Positions 45,154-55,318 of a DNA stretch of 64,000 nt are shown here, piece by piece. This DNA is from an uncultured Acidobacteriota bacterium. GTDB lineage: Bacteria; Acidobacteriota; Blastocatellia; RBC074. The notes under the pieces were generated by a model. That model was not told where the DNA came from, did not search any database, and saw only the letters and a list, made by a program, of their open reading frames with translations. Position 1 is the first letter of the stretch; each line of letters starts with the position of its first letter. The position numbers were made by a program, and so were the translations under genes. The stretch covers positions 8,754 through 72,753 of the forward strand of contig CADECP010000027.1 of NCBI GenBank assembly GCA_902825875.1. The letters run 5' to 3'.

Positions 45154-46050
45154 TCAAAACAAGCTCAGCGCGGTTCGCACGGTGTTGCAGTGAGCTTCGA
45201 CCGTGTCATAGATGTCTTTGCCATAACCTCCGCCCATTGTTGTCACCACTGGCAAATCGCGTTCGCGGCAAGCGCCAATCACGGATTCATCCCGCCGTTT
45301 TAAACCATCAATTGTCAGTTTCAGTTTGCCCAGTCGGTCGCGTTCAAACGGGTCAACGCCTGCCTGATAAAACACAAAATCGGGTTTGAAATTGTCCAGA
45401 ATCTGACCGACGTGTCGCCGCAAAATTGCCAGATAGTCTTCGTCGCCGACGCCATTGGGCAGGTGAACGTCCTGCCGACTTTGTTCCTTGCGAGCAGGGA
45501 AGTTTTTCTCGCCGTGAATCGAAAAAGTGAAGACCGTTGGATCGTCCCGGAAAATCGCCGCTGTGCCATTGCCTTGATGCACGTCGCAATCAATCACGAC
45601 GATCCGTTCGGCCAAACCATCGCGTTGCAACACGCGCGCGGCAATCGCAATGTCGTTCAGCACGCAATATCCTTCGCCGTGATCGGGGTAAGCGTGATGC
45701 GTCCCGCCCGCCAGATTCGACGCCAAGCCATCTTTCAACGCCGCTCTGGCCGCAACAATGGTTCCTTGCGTCGAAGCCCGTGAACGCCTGACCAAAGCTT
45801 CTGACCAGGGAAAACCAATGCGCCGGATTTCAAGCGGCGTCAATTCGCCACGCACGCAGCGAAACCAATAATCTTCGTGATGAACCAACAAGATGTCTTC
45901 GTCGTTGGCCAGTGTGGGTTCTGTCAGATGCCAGTGTGTGATTGTGCCTTCGGCCAGCAATCGGTCGCGCACCAGGCGATACTTCGCCATCGGGAATGGA
46001 TGGGCTTCGGGAAGGGGAACGGCGTACCGGTCGGAGTAGCAAACTTTCAT
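45154..46050 (-). CDS. Histone deacetylase family hydrolase
   Basis: 298 residues from ATG 46050 (MKVCYSDRYAVPLPEAHPFP); the longer frame to 46287 overlaps the thioesterase and is rejected. The zinc-site line is VVIDCDVHQGNGTAAIF, with GGTHHAYPDHGEGYCVLND and the C-terminal TMGGGYGKDI. Bacterial members act on acetylated small molecules or polyamines, or as acetoin-utilisation-like proteins. It converges on the Crp/Fnr gene. Confidence 0.9.
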   Translation of the reverse strand: MKVCYSDRYAVPLPEAHPFPMAKYRLVRDRLLAEGTITHWHLTEPTLANDEDILLVHHEDYWFRCVRGELTPLEIRRIGFPWSEALVRRSRASTQGTIVAARAALKDGLASNLAGGTHHAYPDHGEGYCVLNDIAIAARVLQRDGLAERIVVIDCDVHQGNGTAAIFRDDPTVFTFSIHGEKNFPARKEQSRQDVHLPNGVGDEDYLAILRRHVGQILDNFKPDFVFYQAGVDPFERDRLGKLKLTIDGLKRRDESVIGACRERDLPVVTTMGGGYGKDIYDTVEAHCNTVRTALSLF

Positions 46051-46105
46051 GGGGAGTCGTCGGTAGTCTGGATTCGGTAGTCGGTTGTCAATTTTTGACT
46101 CCCGA

Positions 46106-46507
46106 CTACTCGTCTTTGATCGGAATCGGTTTTCGACCTTCATCCACGGCGACGTACACGGCTTCGGCTTCCATGACGCGGACGATGTTGTCGCTGTCGC
46201 GGTAACGCATGGCTTCGACAATGATGCTGACGGTGGCGGACGTGCGGCCAACTTTGACCGTGCGCGTGTAAAAACTGACGACATCACCGACGAACACCGG
46301 CGCGATGAATTCGATGCCGCGCATGGCTACGGTGACGAACAGCTTGTCAGCGTGTTTGCGCGCTTCGATGCCGCCGGCCAAATCCAACTGGCTGAGGATG
46401 ACTCCGCCGAAGATGGTTCCGCCGGGATTGGTGTCGCGCGGCAACATGGAAACTCTGATGGCCAGATCGCCAAGGTCGCAAGGTTGGTCTCTTCTGGGTT
46501 CATTCAT
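46106..46507 (-). CDS. Acyl-CoA thioesterase, hotdog fold (YciA type)
   Basis: 133 residues. [26 protein letters not shown] is the hotdog helix with the catalytic region; [27 protein letters not shown] is the following strand pattern. It hydrolyses acyl-CoA esters in the cytoplasm. It is followed 55 nt later by the HDAC-like gene on the same strand. Confidence 0.87.
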   Translation of the reverse strand: MNEPRRDQPCDLGDLAIRVSMLPRDTNPGGTIFGGVILSQLDLAGGIEARKHADKLFVTVAMRGIEFIAPVFVGDVVSFYTRTVKVGRTSATVSIIVEAMRYRDSDNIVRVMEAEAVYVAVDEGRKPIPIKDE

Positions 46508-46586
46508 AGGCGGCGTATCGTAGCCCGCTGTGGCGCGATTTTCCAAACTACGCCAAAATCCGTCAGCGAAGGAGAAAAGAAATTCT

Positions 46587-47531
46587 GTGACGACAAAAGC
46601 CACAACAAGTTTGATCGAACATCTGTTCAAAGAGCACGAACGGTTTCTGTGGAGCGTCTGTTATCGAATGACCGGCAACGCCGCTGACGCGGACGATCTG
46701 GTGCAGGAAACTTTTGTTCGTGCGATCAACAGCCCACCGGCAAAACTCGATCAACCGTTGCGACCCTGGCTGGTTCAAGTGGCGATCAATCTCAGCCGCG
46801 ATTTGTTGCGGCGAAGAAAACGGCAAGCTTACGAAGGCATCTGGCTGCCTTCGCCGATTGAAACCGATTCGAAACAGTTTCAAGAATTGGCGGCTGGCGA
46901 TGATCCGAGCGCGCGATACGATTTGCTGGAAAGCGTTTCGTTCGCGTTTTTGCTGGCGCTGGAAGCTCTGACGCCGTCTCAACGAGCAGTGCTGTTGCTG
47001 CGCGATGTATTCGATTATTCGGTTGCCGAAACTTCGAGCGCGCTGCAAATGTCCGAATCGAACGTCAAAACGACGTTGCATCGCGCTCGGCGTGCGATGA
47101 GCGATTACGATCATTCGCGCCAGATTCCGACGCTGGAGTTGCAAACGCGAACCCGACAAACGATGGAAAAGTTTTTGCTCTGTCTGACTGGCAACGACGT
47201 CGCCGGAATTGAAAACCTGCTGGCCGGCGACGTGCGACAGTTGAGCGACGGCGGCGGCGAATTCATCACGGCTCGCGTACCGATCATCGGGCGCGCAAAA
47301 GTCGCGCTGTTCAATTTGCGCGTGATTCAGTTGGCCAAATTGACCGAAGTGAAGTTCGGTTGGCAGATGTTGAACGGTTTGCCGGCGCTGGTGACTGATT
47401 ATCCGCAAGCTCCATCGCCGTATGCCAGACGGGTCGTGACGCTCTGCGAACTTGATGCGGGAGGCAGGATCAAGCGCATTCACAATGTGTCCGCGACGCG
47501 CAAATTGACGGCGGTTCGACCGGTAGACTGA
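46587..47531 (+). CDS. ECF RNA polymerase sigma factor, ECF41-like with SnoaL C-terminus
   Basis: 314 residues, probable GTG start at 46587 after GAAGGAG. Sigma region 2 is [26 protein letters not shown]; region 4 is [45 protein letters not shown]. The C-terminal third is a SnoaL-like domain with the DGGG motif ([13 protein letters not shown]) typical of ECF41, which modulates sigma activity without a classic anti-sigma factor. The usual partner, a carboxymuconolactone-decarboxylase-like gene, is not beside it. Confidence 0.85.
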   Translation: MTTKATTSLIEHLFKEHERFLWSVCYRMTGNAADADDLVQETFVRAINSPPAKLDQPLRPWLVQVAINLSRDLLRRRKRQAYEGIWLPSPIETDSKQFQELAAGDDPSARYDLLESVSFAFLLALEALTPSQRAVLLLRDVFDYSVAETSSALQMSESNVKTTLHRARRAMSDYDHSRQIPTLELQTRTRQTMEKFLLCLTGNDVAGIENLLAGDVRQLSDGGGEFITARVPIIGRAKVALFNLRVIQLAKLTEVKFGWQMLNGLPALVTDYPQAPSPYARRVVTLCELDAGGRIKRIHNVSATRKLTAVRPVD

Positions 47532-47598
47532 CTTCGTTCGATACGTTATCTTTCCCGCCGCTCAACTCGAAATCCAATAGGAGAAAAATCCACAGATC

Positions 47599-48576
47599 AT
47601 GTTTGTCCGCAACGGTCACGAACCGCAGACCAATTTGCGTTTTGATTGGACTGTCGAAGAAATCGAAAGCATTTACAACCTGCCGTTTCCCGAACTGGTG
47701 TTTCGAGCGCAAACGATTCATCGTCGTCATCACAACCCCGAAGAGGTTCAAGGCTGCACGTTGTTGAGCATCAAAACCGGAGGCTGCCCGGAAGATTGCG
47801 CTTATTGTCCGCAATCGGCGCATTATCAAACCGGAGTCAACCGTCACGCTTTGCTTGATGTCGGCGAAGCATTGGCTTCGGCGACGAAGGCAAAAGAACA
47901 AGGCGCGACGCGGTTTTGTATGGGAGCCGCCTGGCGCGACGCACCCAAGGGCGACGAGTTCGATTCAGTGCTGGAAATGGTTCGCGGCGTTCGCGCGTTG
48001 GGGTTGGAGGCTTGTTGCACGTTGGGAATGTTGACCGGCGATCAGGCCAAAGCATTGGCCGAAGCCGGCTTGACGGCTTACAACCACAATCTGGACACCT
48101 CGCCTGAATTTTATGGCGAGATAATTTCGACGCGAACTTACGAAGAGCGATTGGCTACGCTGGCGCACGTTCGTCAAGCTGGCGTGACGGTGTGTTCCGG
48201 CGGAATTATCGGCATGGGCGAAACTCGCGCGGATCGTTATGGACTGCTGAAACAGTTGGCGAATCAAAATCCGCACCCTGAAAGTGTCCCTATCAACATG
48301 CTGGTTCGCGTTACGGGAACGCCGTTGGCTGACCAGCCTGAACTTGGCGCGTTGGAAATGGTTCGGATGATTGCCACCGCCAGAATTTTGATGCCGACTT
48401 CGATGGTGCGACTGAGCGCGGGCAGATTGTCACTGTCAGACGAAGCCCAAGCTCTGTGCTTTTTGGCCGGAGCGAATTCGATCTTTATGGGAGAGCGATT
48501 GCTGACCACTCCCAATCCTGAAAAGGATAGAGATCGGCGATTGCTCGATAATTTAGGAATGCGATTGTGGGCTTAA
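47599..48576 (+). CDS. bioB: Biotin synthase
   Basis: 325 residues. The radical-SAM motif is [11 protein letters not shown] at about residue 63, and the [2Fe-2S]-binding region and [31 protein letters not shown] lines are all present. It inserts sulfur into dethiobiotin. No other biotin gene lies in the window. The start follows AGGAG. Confidence 0.95.
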   Translation: MFVRNGHEPQTNLRFDWTVEEIESIYNLPFPELVFRAQTIHRRHHNPEEVQGCTLLSIKTGGCPEDCAYCPQSAHYQTGVNRHALLDVGEALASATKAKEQGATRFCMGAAWRDAPKGDEFDSVLEMVRGVRALGLEACCTLGMLTGDQAKALAEAGLTAYNHNLDTSPEFYGEIISTRTYEERLATLAHVRQAGVTVCSGGIIGMGETRADRYGLLKQLANQNPHPESVPINMLVRVTGTPLADQPELGALEMVRMIATARILMPTSMVRLSAGRLSLSDEAQALCFLAGANSIFMGERLLTTPNPEKDRDRRLLDNLGMRLWA

Positions 48577-48716
48577 ACATTGGCCTGCAAATTTTATTAT
48601 TCAGTGCTCACGCCTGACTTTTCTTTTTAATCCATAACCAGAAGCTTCGTCTGGCAGTTTTTGCGGAAAAAAACTGTCAAGACGACGTTTCCGCCATTTA
48701 TACCGGGAGATTTTGA

Positions 48717-49262
48717 ATGCAGGATAAAACCCCGATGCCGAACCGATTGGTGCAAATCGAGCCGTTAAATAAACCTACGCCGGAATTGAATTTGCCCAAA
48801 CTGACCGAAGCGCAAATCTATCGCAAGAAAACTCAGATCGCGTTTCGCAAAATCACGGGACTGTTTTATACGAAACATTCCTGGGGAGCGACGCGCCGCT
48901 GGTTGCTGTCCAACGTTTTGCCGGACAAGGTGCTTTTCCGTTGGAAGCCTTATCAACGCGGCGGCTGCAATCGTTGCGGGCTTTGCTGCAAAATAGTTTT
49001 TCGATGCCCTTTCTTTTACGAAGAAGGTGAAACGACTGCATGTTTGATTTACACATCTGAAAAACACTTTCCTGCTGCCTGTGTGGCGTTTCCGTTTGAT
49101 CCTGCGGATTTGGCCGAAGTGCAACGTGAAGTCGCGCCTGCGCCTTGCCCTTTTCATTATGAAGGCCAACCGGAACATCCGACGACTTGGGCTGCGCTCA
49201 AAGCGGAATTGCGCGCTCAATGGAACAGCGGTGTGAACAAGCTAAAGGAAGTGTTCGATTGA
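48717..49262 (+). CDS. YkgJ-like cysteine-cluster protein
   Basis: 181 residues. The central CNRCGLCCKIVFRCPFFYEEG with ACLIY, AACVAFPF and CPFHYEG gives the CxxCxxCC...C pattern of the YkgJ/zinc- or iron-chelating family. Function unknown in detail. Its stop codon overlaps or abuts the next thioesterase gene, so they are likely co-transcribed. Confidence 0.8.
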   Translation: MQDKTPMPNRLVQIEPLNKPTPELNLPKLTEAQIYRKKTQIAFRKITGLFYTKHSWGATRRWLLSNVLPDKVLFRWKPYQRGGCNRCGLCCKIVFRCPFFYEEGETTACLIYTSEKHFPAACVAFPFDPADLAEVQREVAPAPCPFHYEGQPEHPTTWAALKAELRAQWNSGVNKLKEVFD

Positions 49263-49276
49263 TTGGGAGAAAAGCA

Positions 49277-49693
49277 TTGTCCGAACCGGAGTACGAAAGT
49301 TTGCAGCGTCGAGGGATGGAGTCGCCTTTTGCAGAGTTGCTGGGTTTTGAACCTGTCGAACAGGAACCGGGGCGCGTGTTGTTGCGATTGCCATTTTCCA
49401 AAACCTTGCTGCAATCGCTAGGTCGGGTTCACGGCGGAGCGATTTTTTCGCTGGCCGATCACGCTTCTGGGTGGGCGGCCTATTCCACGCTTGAAACCAA
49501 TGAACGCTGCGCGACTCTGGAAATGAAGATCAACTATATCGCTGCGCTTCACGACGAAGCTTGCCTGGCTGATTCGCGCGTCATCCATCGTGGGCGCACC
49601 AGCATTGTCATTGAAACCGACATCAAAACCGAAGCCGGGCGATTAATTGCCAAGACTCTCGCCACATTTATCGTCCTGAAAACCACCGAATAA
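49277..49693 (+). CDS. PaaI-type thioesterase
   Basis: About 138 residues. The start is taken as TTG 49277 (MSEPEYESLQRRG) with GGGAG seven bases upstream; no ATG lies nearer. Hotdog-fold signatures are LGRVHGGAIFSLADHASGWAAY and ATLEMKINYIAAL. It probably hydrolyses aryl- or acyl-CoA. It is separated from the preceding cysteine-cluster gene by only 14 nt. Confidence 0.85.
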   Translation: MSEPEYESLQRRGMESPFAELLGFEPVEQEPGRVLLRLPFSKTLLQSLGRVHGGAIFSLADHASGWAAYSTLETNERCATLEMKINYIAALHDEACLADSRVIHRGRTSIVIETDIKTEAGRLIAKTLATFIVLKTTE

Positions 49694-49871
49694 TTCTTGC
49701 CAGATTTCCCCCGCTTTTCAGACGCACCATATCGTTAATTAGCCTCCACCGATTGGTGTGAGCAGCTTTCAGCATCCGCTCAGCTTATCGTCGCCGTCAT
49801 TGATCTCACCCAAAAGACAACCCTATTTCAATCAACGCTTTAACTGTTTGAAATGTAGTGGCTCGTCATTC

Positions 49872-49887
49872 TGGCACAGCCCTTGTT
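49872..49887 (+). promoter_or_regulatory. Sigma-54-like -24/-12 promoter
   Basis: TGGCAC-AGCCC-TTGTT resembles the consensus TGGCAC-n5-TTGCW; the -24 GG is exact and the -12 GC reads GT. It points toward the TonB-dependent receptor gene 735 nt downstream. Confidence 0.35.
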
Positions 49888-50146
49888 ATAGCTTCAGGCG
49901 TGAAAGGCAAACGGGATCGGCAGGAGAGAAGTTGAGGGAGACATCATTGATCGCCGCCAAAAGAAGTTTAGGAAGAAGCGGCAAATCGTTCGATCCCAAA
50001 ATGCTGAAAGTTCTTTACAAGATCGGCGCGCCTGAGGAGAGCAAGGGGGTATTTCGGAGCCGCAGATGGTCTGCGTGACTTTGAAATTTTCCGAAAGCGC
50101 GTCCGTAATTTTCCCGGCAACCAACTCGCAGGTTGAAGTGGGAAAT

Positions 50147-50213
50147 AAACGCCGTGCGGCAAATGTAAAGGGGGCTGAAAGAATCGTCTTTCAGCGTTTG
50201 TCGCACGGCGTTT
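50147..50213. repeat. Palindrome upstream of the TonB-dependent receptor
   Basis: Outer arms AAACGCCGTGCGGCAAA and TTTGTCGCACGGCGTTT, inner hairpin GCTGAAAG-aatcgt-CTTTCAGC. The RNA would form one long rod. There is no T-run directly after it, so it is a repeat rather than a simple terminator. Confidence 0.85.
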
Positions 50214-50621
50214 TGTGTTTTGGCCTCAGCCATCAAGTTCAAAAATCTGAATTCGATCCGAAAATTCATACCGCCGGGACTGGTTTTCACTTTCTTGTGA
50301 TGTCGGCCAGCACCCATCTAGTTTTCAAAACTTCCTTCAACCGATTGAAGGGCAACAGTTTGAGGCTGCCAAGTCTTTAGTTGCTTGGTTTGCAAAACCG
50401 ACTTCGCCAGAAGGAACGGTTCTTGCTTTTTGTAGTAATTCCAAATTATCTTTCGCTCGTCTTTTTCACGTTCAAGCGATAAGCATCACCATCCACTGCT
50501 AGATCACAACTGCTTTCCCTCAATGCGCCCCATTACTTAATAACCTGATTGATTCAGATTGTGGGAATGAGGCAAACGAGAAGTGGTGACATTTAGCAAA
50601 CGATCCACCAGGAGGATACAA

Positions 50622-53600
50622 ATGTATACACTCAAGACTCACAGAAAGAATCTGTCATTTAGAATGGCGGGTCTGTTGTTTTTCTTGCTGGCGTCATTTG
50701 GCTTGGCTGTTGCTCAGACTGGTTCATCCACGGTCAACGGCACAGTTCAAGATGCACAGGGAAATGCTATTTCCGGTGCGAAATTGACGCTCAAAAATGC
50801 TGAAAGAAACTTCAGCCGCGAAACCACTTCAGCCGCTGACGGCAGTTTTCTCTTCAACGTTGTGCCGCCGGGGACTTACGTTATTGAAGTCGAAGCAAAT
50901 GGCTTCAAAAAGAACGTCATAAATGATGTCAAAGCGTTGACGGATAATCGCGTGTCAGTCAGCATTTCGCTCGAAGTCGGTCAAGTGACCGAAGTCGTCA
51001 ATGTGTCTGCTTCGGCAGCCGAAAACATCATCAATACTCAGGACGCTAGTCTTGGTAACAACTTTGTTTCGCAGCAGATCATTCAGCTTCCATTGAACGC
51101 GCGCAACGTCGGCAACCTGCTTAGCTTGCAGCCTGGCGTTACTCAGAGCGGTTATGTTGCCGGTGGCCGCAGCGATCAGGCCAACCTGACCATTGACGGA
51201 CTTGATGCGAACGATCAACAGGACGGCACAGCGTTCAGCCCTGTAATTCGCGTCAGCCCTGACACGGTTGAAGAATTCCGCGTGACGACGGTCAACGCCA
51301 ACTCAACTCAGGGGCGTTCGTCCGGCGCTCAGGTCGGTTTCATCACCAAGAGCGGATCGAACACCTTTCACGGCAATCTGTACGAATATCACCGAAATAC
51401 GGTGACGACGGCGAATACTTTCTTTAACAATCGCAGCGGCGTTGCTCGCCCGAAACTGATCCGTAACAACTTTGGTGGCAGTTTGGGTGGCCCAATCATC
51501 AAAGACCGCTTTTTCTTCTTCTACAACTACGAAGGACGGCGCGATGCCAAAGGAACCAGCGTTGTCAGAACAGTGCCCCTGGCAAGTCTCGGACGTGGCG
51601 AAGTGAGATTCTTTGCGACAAACGGGCAGCAGATCACTTTGACGCCGTCGCAAATCAATTCCTTAACCAGCAACGGCACGGCAACCGGCGCTCCGGTGGT
51701 TGACGTCAACCCGGCGGCATTGGCTGTGCTGGCCAATGCTGCTCAGCGGTATCCTTCCAATGACAACACGGTCGGCGATGGACTGAACACGGCTGGTTTC
51801 CGTTTCAACGCCGCACAGCCTGTTAAGTTGGGCGCGCACACCACCCGCCTTGATTTCAAACCAAGCGAATCTCACAACTTCTTCCTGCGCGGAAATTACC
51901 AGAACGACAAATCGGTCACTGGTCAACAATTTCCTGATACTCCGGCGCTGGGGAATTGGAGCCATCCGAAAGCGTTCGCTCTCGGATACATTTGGACGAA
52001 GAGCGCGAACCTGATTAATGATTTCCGTGTTGGATTGACGCGCGACGCCTTCACCAATTTGGGCGATTCGTCGGTCAACGCGGTCACTTTCCGCCAGACA
52101 TTTTCTGATCGGGCTTACGCGCGCGATTTCAGCCGCGTGACTCCGGTGTTGAATATTACTGACAACGTCAACTGGCGTCCGTTGAGCAACCATAGTTTCG
52201 ATTTGGGAACGAACATTCGTATCATCCGCAACAAGCGAGTTAATTTCGCGCCTGCGTTTGATAACGGAATTGCCAACCATTCGTTCTATTCCGGCGCTGG
52301 TTCGGTTGTGAGTGCGCCGGTCAACGCCTCGTTGACTACTCTTTTCCCAACATTGCCAGCCGGCACGACCATCCGCACGGATTGGGTGAACAATTCCCGA
52401 ATCGCATTGGCGCAGGTCATCGGTCGTTTGTCGCAGTACGCGGCGGTGTTTAACTTTGGGTTGGATGGCAAACCTCTGGCAACCGGTTCTCCTGCCACTC
52501 GTGAGTTTGCCACCGAAGAATATGACGTTTATGGCCAGGACGTTTGGCGTGTTGGGTCAGACCTGACGCTGACCATGGGACTGCGTTACGGATTGAGCCG
52601 TCCGGTTTATGAAACTCAGGGGTTCCAGGCTTCGCCCGATGTTGGACTGGAAGATTATCTGAACAGACGAATCGCGGCTTCGAAGCTCGGTCAAAACTTC
52701 ACGGATCCGATCAGGATTCTGAAGTCCGGTCCAGCAAACGATGCCCGTGATTTTTATCCTTGGGATAAAAACAACTTCCAGCCTCGCGTTGCCGTAGCCT
52801 GGAATCCAAAATTCAAAGACGGAGTTCTGGGCAAAGTCTTTGGTAAAGATGGAGCCTCGACGTTCCGTGGCGGCTTCGCCATCACCAACGACTATTTTGG
52901 ACAAGCATTGGCGGTCAACTTCGACGGAAACAATACACTGGGTTTCCAATCGAACCTGACCATTTCCGCGAATACCTACAACGTGACGACCAATCCTGCG
53001 CCGCTGTTCACCGGTTTGGGAATGGACATTCGTTCGTTGCCGCGAATCACTGTCCCAACCAGTTTGACTTTCCCACAGCAACAACCGCTGGATGACCGTC
53101 GTCGTATTGAAGGCTCGCTGGACAGCAATCTGGTTTCGCCGATCAACTACGTTTGGAACTTCACCTACAGTCGGTTGATGCCTGCCGGTGTCGTTGTCGA
53201 AGCTTCCTACATCGGTCGCAAGGCTCGCAATCTGCTGGCTACGCGCGACGCGATGGCAATCAACAATATCACTGATCCGAGATCAGGTCAGGATTGGTAC
53301 ACGGCAGCGGGTATCCTGCAGGATTTGCGAATTAGGAATACCCCGATTTCGCAAATTCCTAATCTGCCGTTCTTCGACAATCTTTACGCTAGAGGCGCAG
53401 TTGCCGCTGCAGTTGATAATTACATCGGCACTGATTTCGTCGGGGCGGGACTGACCAATTCGCAAGCGGCCTACGCCATGATGGCTGTTGGCGTTCCTGG
53501 ATGTGATGCGCTGGGCGGTTGTGGCGAATTTGCCACTGACTGGACTTCGCTTCAGGACGCTCTCGATCTGGGTACGGGCAACCGTCTGTTCTACAACCGC

Positions 53601-54434
53601 CAATATGGTGCGCTGTCCGCGTACGGAACCATTGGCAGTTCGGACTATCACGGCGGTTCGCTCAGCATTCGCCAGCGTTTCAAATCCGTGATTTGGGATC
53701 TTAACTACACGATGTCCAAATCAATGGACGATGCGTCCGGTCTGCAAACCAGCGGTGTTTTTGGCTCGGCGTTCATTTTGAATCCGTTGCGCCAAAGCGA
53801 TAACCGTTCGGTTTCGGATTTTGATGTTCGCCACATCTTAAACTTCAACTCGGTTTGGGATTTGCCGGTTGGCAAGGGAAGAGCCTTATTCGGCAAAGCC
53901 AACACGTTTACCGATTACATCATCGGCGGCTGGCAGCTCAGCACAATCTTTCGTTGGAGCAGCGGGCTGCCTGTGGTTGATCCGTTCGACAACAACGGTT
54001 GGGCCACCAACTGGAACGTTCGTAGTTACGGCGTGCAGGTCAGAAAGCTGACGAGTTCGCCGACTCGTGGCAGCGGCACGTTGGCTCCGAATTTGTTCAG
54101 CGATACGACCTTTGCTTATCAGAGCTACCGCAGTCCGCGTGCAGGCGAAACCGGAGATCGCAACTTGCTGCGTTATCCCGGATTCAAATCGGTTGACTTC
54201 GGACTGTTCAAGATTTTCAAAATGCCATTCAACGAAAAGCATAACCTGCAATTCCGTTGGGAGGTTTTCAACGCAGCGAACTATCAAAGCTTTACAGGCG
54301 TGACTGGTTTCAGCGTTGGTCTTGATCCGTATCTGGGCGGGCCGGGTGGCGTTCCGCTGCCGAACTTTGCCAACTTCACCGGTATTCAGGGCGAGCCGCG
54401 TATTATGCAGTTTGCCTTGCGCTATCAGTTCTAG
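50622..54434 (+). CDS. TonB-dependent receptor, Oar-like with carboxypeptidase-regulatory domain
   Basis: 1270 residues from ATG 50622 behind AGGAGG. Signal peptide to about residue 32 (LLASFGLAVAQTG), a carboxypeptidase-regulatory-like domain (SSTVNGTVQDAQGNAISGAKLTLKN), the plug (about 105-230, with LPLNARNVGNLLSLQPGV and GRSDQANLTIDG), then a long beta-barrel ending in aromatic MQFALRYQF. This is the large Acidobacteria-type receptor group. It imports a large substrate, often glycan- or peptide-related, which cannot be named. Confidence 0.92.
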   Translation: MYTLKTHRKNLSFRMAGLLFFLLASFGLAVAQTGSSTVNGTVQDAQGNAISGAKLTLKNAERNFSRETTSAADGSFLFNVVPPGTYVIEVEANGFKKNVINDVKALTDNRVSVSISLEVGQVTEVVNVSASAAENIINTQDASLGNNFVSQQIIQLPLNARNVGNLLSLQPGVTQSGYVAGGRSDQANLTIDGLDANDQQDGTAFSPVIRVSPDTVEEFRVTTVNANSTQGRSSGAQVGFITKSGSNTFHGNLYEYHRNTVTTANTFFNNRSGVARPKLIRNNFGGSLGGPIIKDRFFFFYNYEGRRDAKGTSVVRTVPLASLGRGEVRFFATNGQQITLTPSQINSLTSNGTATGAPVVDVNPAALAVLANAAQRYPSNDNTVGDGLNTAGFRFNAAQPVKLGAHTTRLDFKPSESHNFFLRGNYQNDKSVTGQQFPDTPALGNWSHPKAFALGYIWTKSANLINDFRVGLTRDAFTNLGDSSVNAVTFRQTFSDRAYARDFSRVTPVLNITDNVNWRPLSNHSFDLGTNIRIIRNKRVNFAPAFDNGIANHSFYSGAGSVVSAPVNASLTTLFPTLPAGTTIRTDWVNNSRIALAQVIGRLSQYAAVFNFGLDGKPLATGSPATREFATEEYDVYGQDVWRVGSDLTLTMGLRYGLSRPVYETQGFQASPDVGLEDYLNRRIAASKLGQNFTDPIRILKSGPANDARDFYPWDKNNFQPRVAVAWNPKFKDGVLGKVFGKDGASTFRGGFAITNDYFGQALAVNFDGNNTLGFQSNLTISANTYNVTTNPAPLFTGLGMDIRSLPRITVPTSLTFPQQQPLDDRRRIEGSLDSNLVSPINYVWNFTYSRLMPAGVVVEASYIGRKARNLLATRDAMAINNITDPRSGQDWYTAAGILQDLRIRNTPISQIPNLPFFDNLYARGAVAAAVDNYIGTDFVGAGLTNSQAAYAMMAVGVPGCDALGGCGEFATDWTSLQDALDLGTGNRLFYNRQYGALSAYGTIGSSDYHGGSLSIRQRFKSVIWDLNYTMSKSMDDASGLQTSGVFGSAFILNPLRQSDNRSVSDFDVRHILNFNSVWDLPVGKGRALFGKANTFTDYIIGGWQLSTIFRWSSGLPVVDPFDNNGWATNWNVRSYGVQVRKLTSSPTRGSGTLAPNLFSDTTFAYQSYRSPRAGETGDRNLLRYPGFKSVDFGLFKIFKMPFNEKHNLQFRWEVFNAANYQSFTGVTGFSVGLDPYLGGPGGVPLPNFANFTGIQGEPRIMQFALRYQF

Positions 54435-54460
54435 GTCTTCCAGAGCCTAAACTGAACTTA

Positions 54461-54512
54461 AAAATTCAAAGGCCGATCTGCAAGACATTGCAGATCGGCC
54501 TTTGAATTTTTT
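54461..54512 (+). terminator. Intrinsic terminator after the TonB-dependent receptor
   Basis: A stem of about 22 bp (AAAATTCAAAGGCCGATCTG with its complement) around a short loop, ending in TTTTTT. It lies between convergent genes and could act in both directions. Confidence 0.9.
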
Positions 54513-54546
54513 GCCAGGCAGCATGAAATTGAGTGAAGTGTTCCGC

Positions 54547-55293
54547 CTATGTGATGCTGCCGCCATCCACAGTCACAACCTCGCCAACCATATAACTGTT
54601 TCTATCCGAAACCATGAACGCGGCGAATTCGGCGAGTTCTTCTGGCTTGCCGCTTCGAGCTTTGGCGACCCAGAAATTGTGCATTTCCAGCAACCGATCC
54701 GGCAACATTTCGGCCAGTTCGGTGTCGAAAATTCCAGCGGCAATGGCATTGACGACGACGTTGAATTGCGAGGCTTCGCGCGCCAGACATTTGGTGAAAC
54801 CGATGACGGCGGCTTTTGATGTCGCGTAATGAACGGCCGTCGGCATTGATCGTAAAGCTCCGATGCTGCTGATATTCAGAATGTTACCGGAACGCTGGCG
54901 AATCATCTGTTTGTAAATTGGTTTGGTGACGTTGAATAGGCTGTGGACATTTGTGTCAATGACGTGATGCCAGGCTTTTTCTGTCATCGTGGCGAAATTA
55001 TCCGCGCGATTGATGGCGGCGTTGTTGACCAAAATATCCAGCCGTCCGAATTCGTGATGAATCTCCCGCACCATTTTGTTAATCGCCGGTCGGTCGGTAA
55101 TGGAAACTTTGTAGGCCAGAGCTTTGCGGCCCAACGACTGAATCTTCTCCACGACCTCCTGCGCCGCATCGTCGCGTGAATGGTAATTGAAGGCGATGTC
55201 AGCGCCTTCGCGGGCAAAGACTTCGCAGAGTGCGCGACCGATGCCGCGCGAACCACCAGTAATGATTGCTTTCTTTCCTTCTAACAGTCCCAT
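54547..55293 (-). CDS. SDR-family oxidoreductase, FabG-like
   Basis: 248 residues. The NAD(P) motif is GGSRGIGRAL, with NNAAIN at about residue 90, catalytic Ser in NISSIGALRS and Y-x3-K in HYATSKAAVIG. It resembles 3-oxoacyl-ACP reductase; fatty-acid or cofactor-related reduction is likely. It is followed by no partner on its strand; the glycosyltransferase gene precedes it by 25 nt, so they may be co-transcribed in a lipid-related unit. Confidence 0.9.
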   Translation of the reverse strand: MGLLEGKKAIITGGSRGIGRALCEVFAREGADIAFNYHSRDDAAQEVVEKIQSLGRKALAYKVSITDRPAINKMVREIHHEFGRLDILVNNAAINRADNFATMTEKAWHHVIDTNVHSLFNVTKPIYKQMIRQRSGNILNISSIGALRSMPTAVHYATSKAAVIGFTKCLAREASQFNVVVNAIAAGIFDTELAEMLPDRLLEMHNFWVAKARSGKPEELAEFAAFMVSDRNSYMVGEVVTVDGGSIT

Positions 55294-55318
55294 AAGTTGG
55301 TTGAGTAGATTTTTGAAA

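Larger units (their letters stand above)
49694..50621 (+). promoter_or_regulatory. 928-nt spacer upstream of the TonB-dependent receptor
   Basis: No convincing gene. It holds a sigma-54-like promoter (49872-49887), a purine-rich stretch with AGGAG near 49920, and a 67-nt palindrome (50147-50213). A 106-codon frame (49758-50078) has an improbable Ser/Pro/Arg-rich composition and no family resemblance. The last 40 nt contain the receptor's ribosome site. Confidence 0.5.

Noticed and set aside
49758-50078. 106-codon ORF upstream of the TonB-dependent receptor
   Set aside because: Improbable Ser/Pro/Arg-rich composition, no ribosome site, and it runs through the sigma-54-like element.
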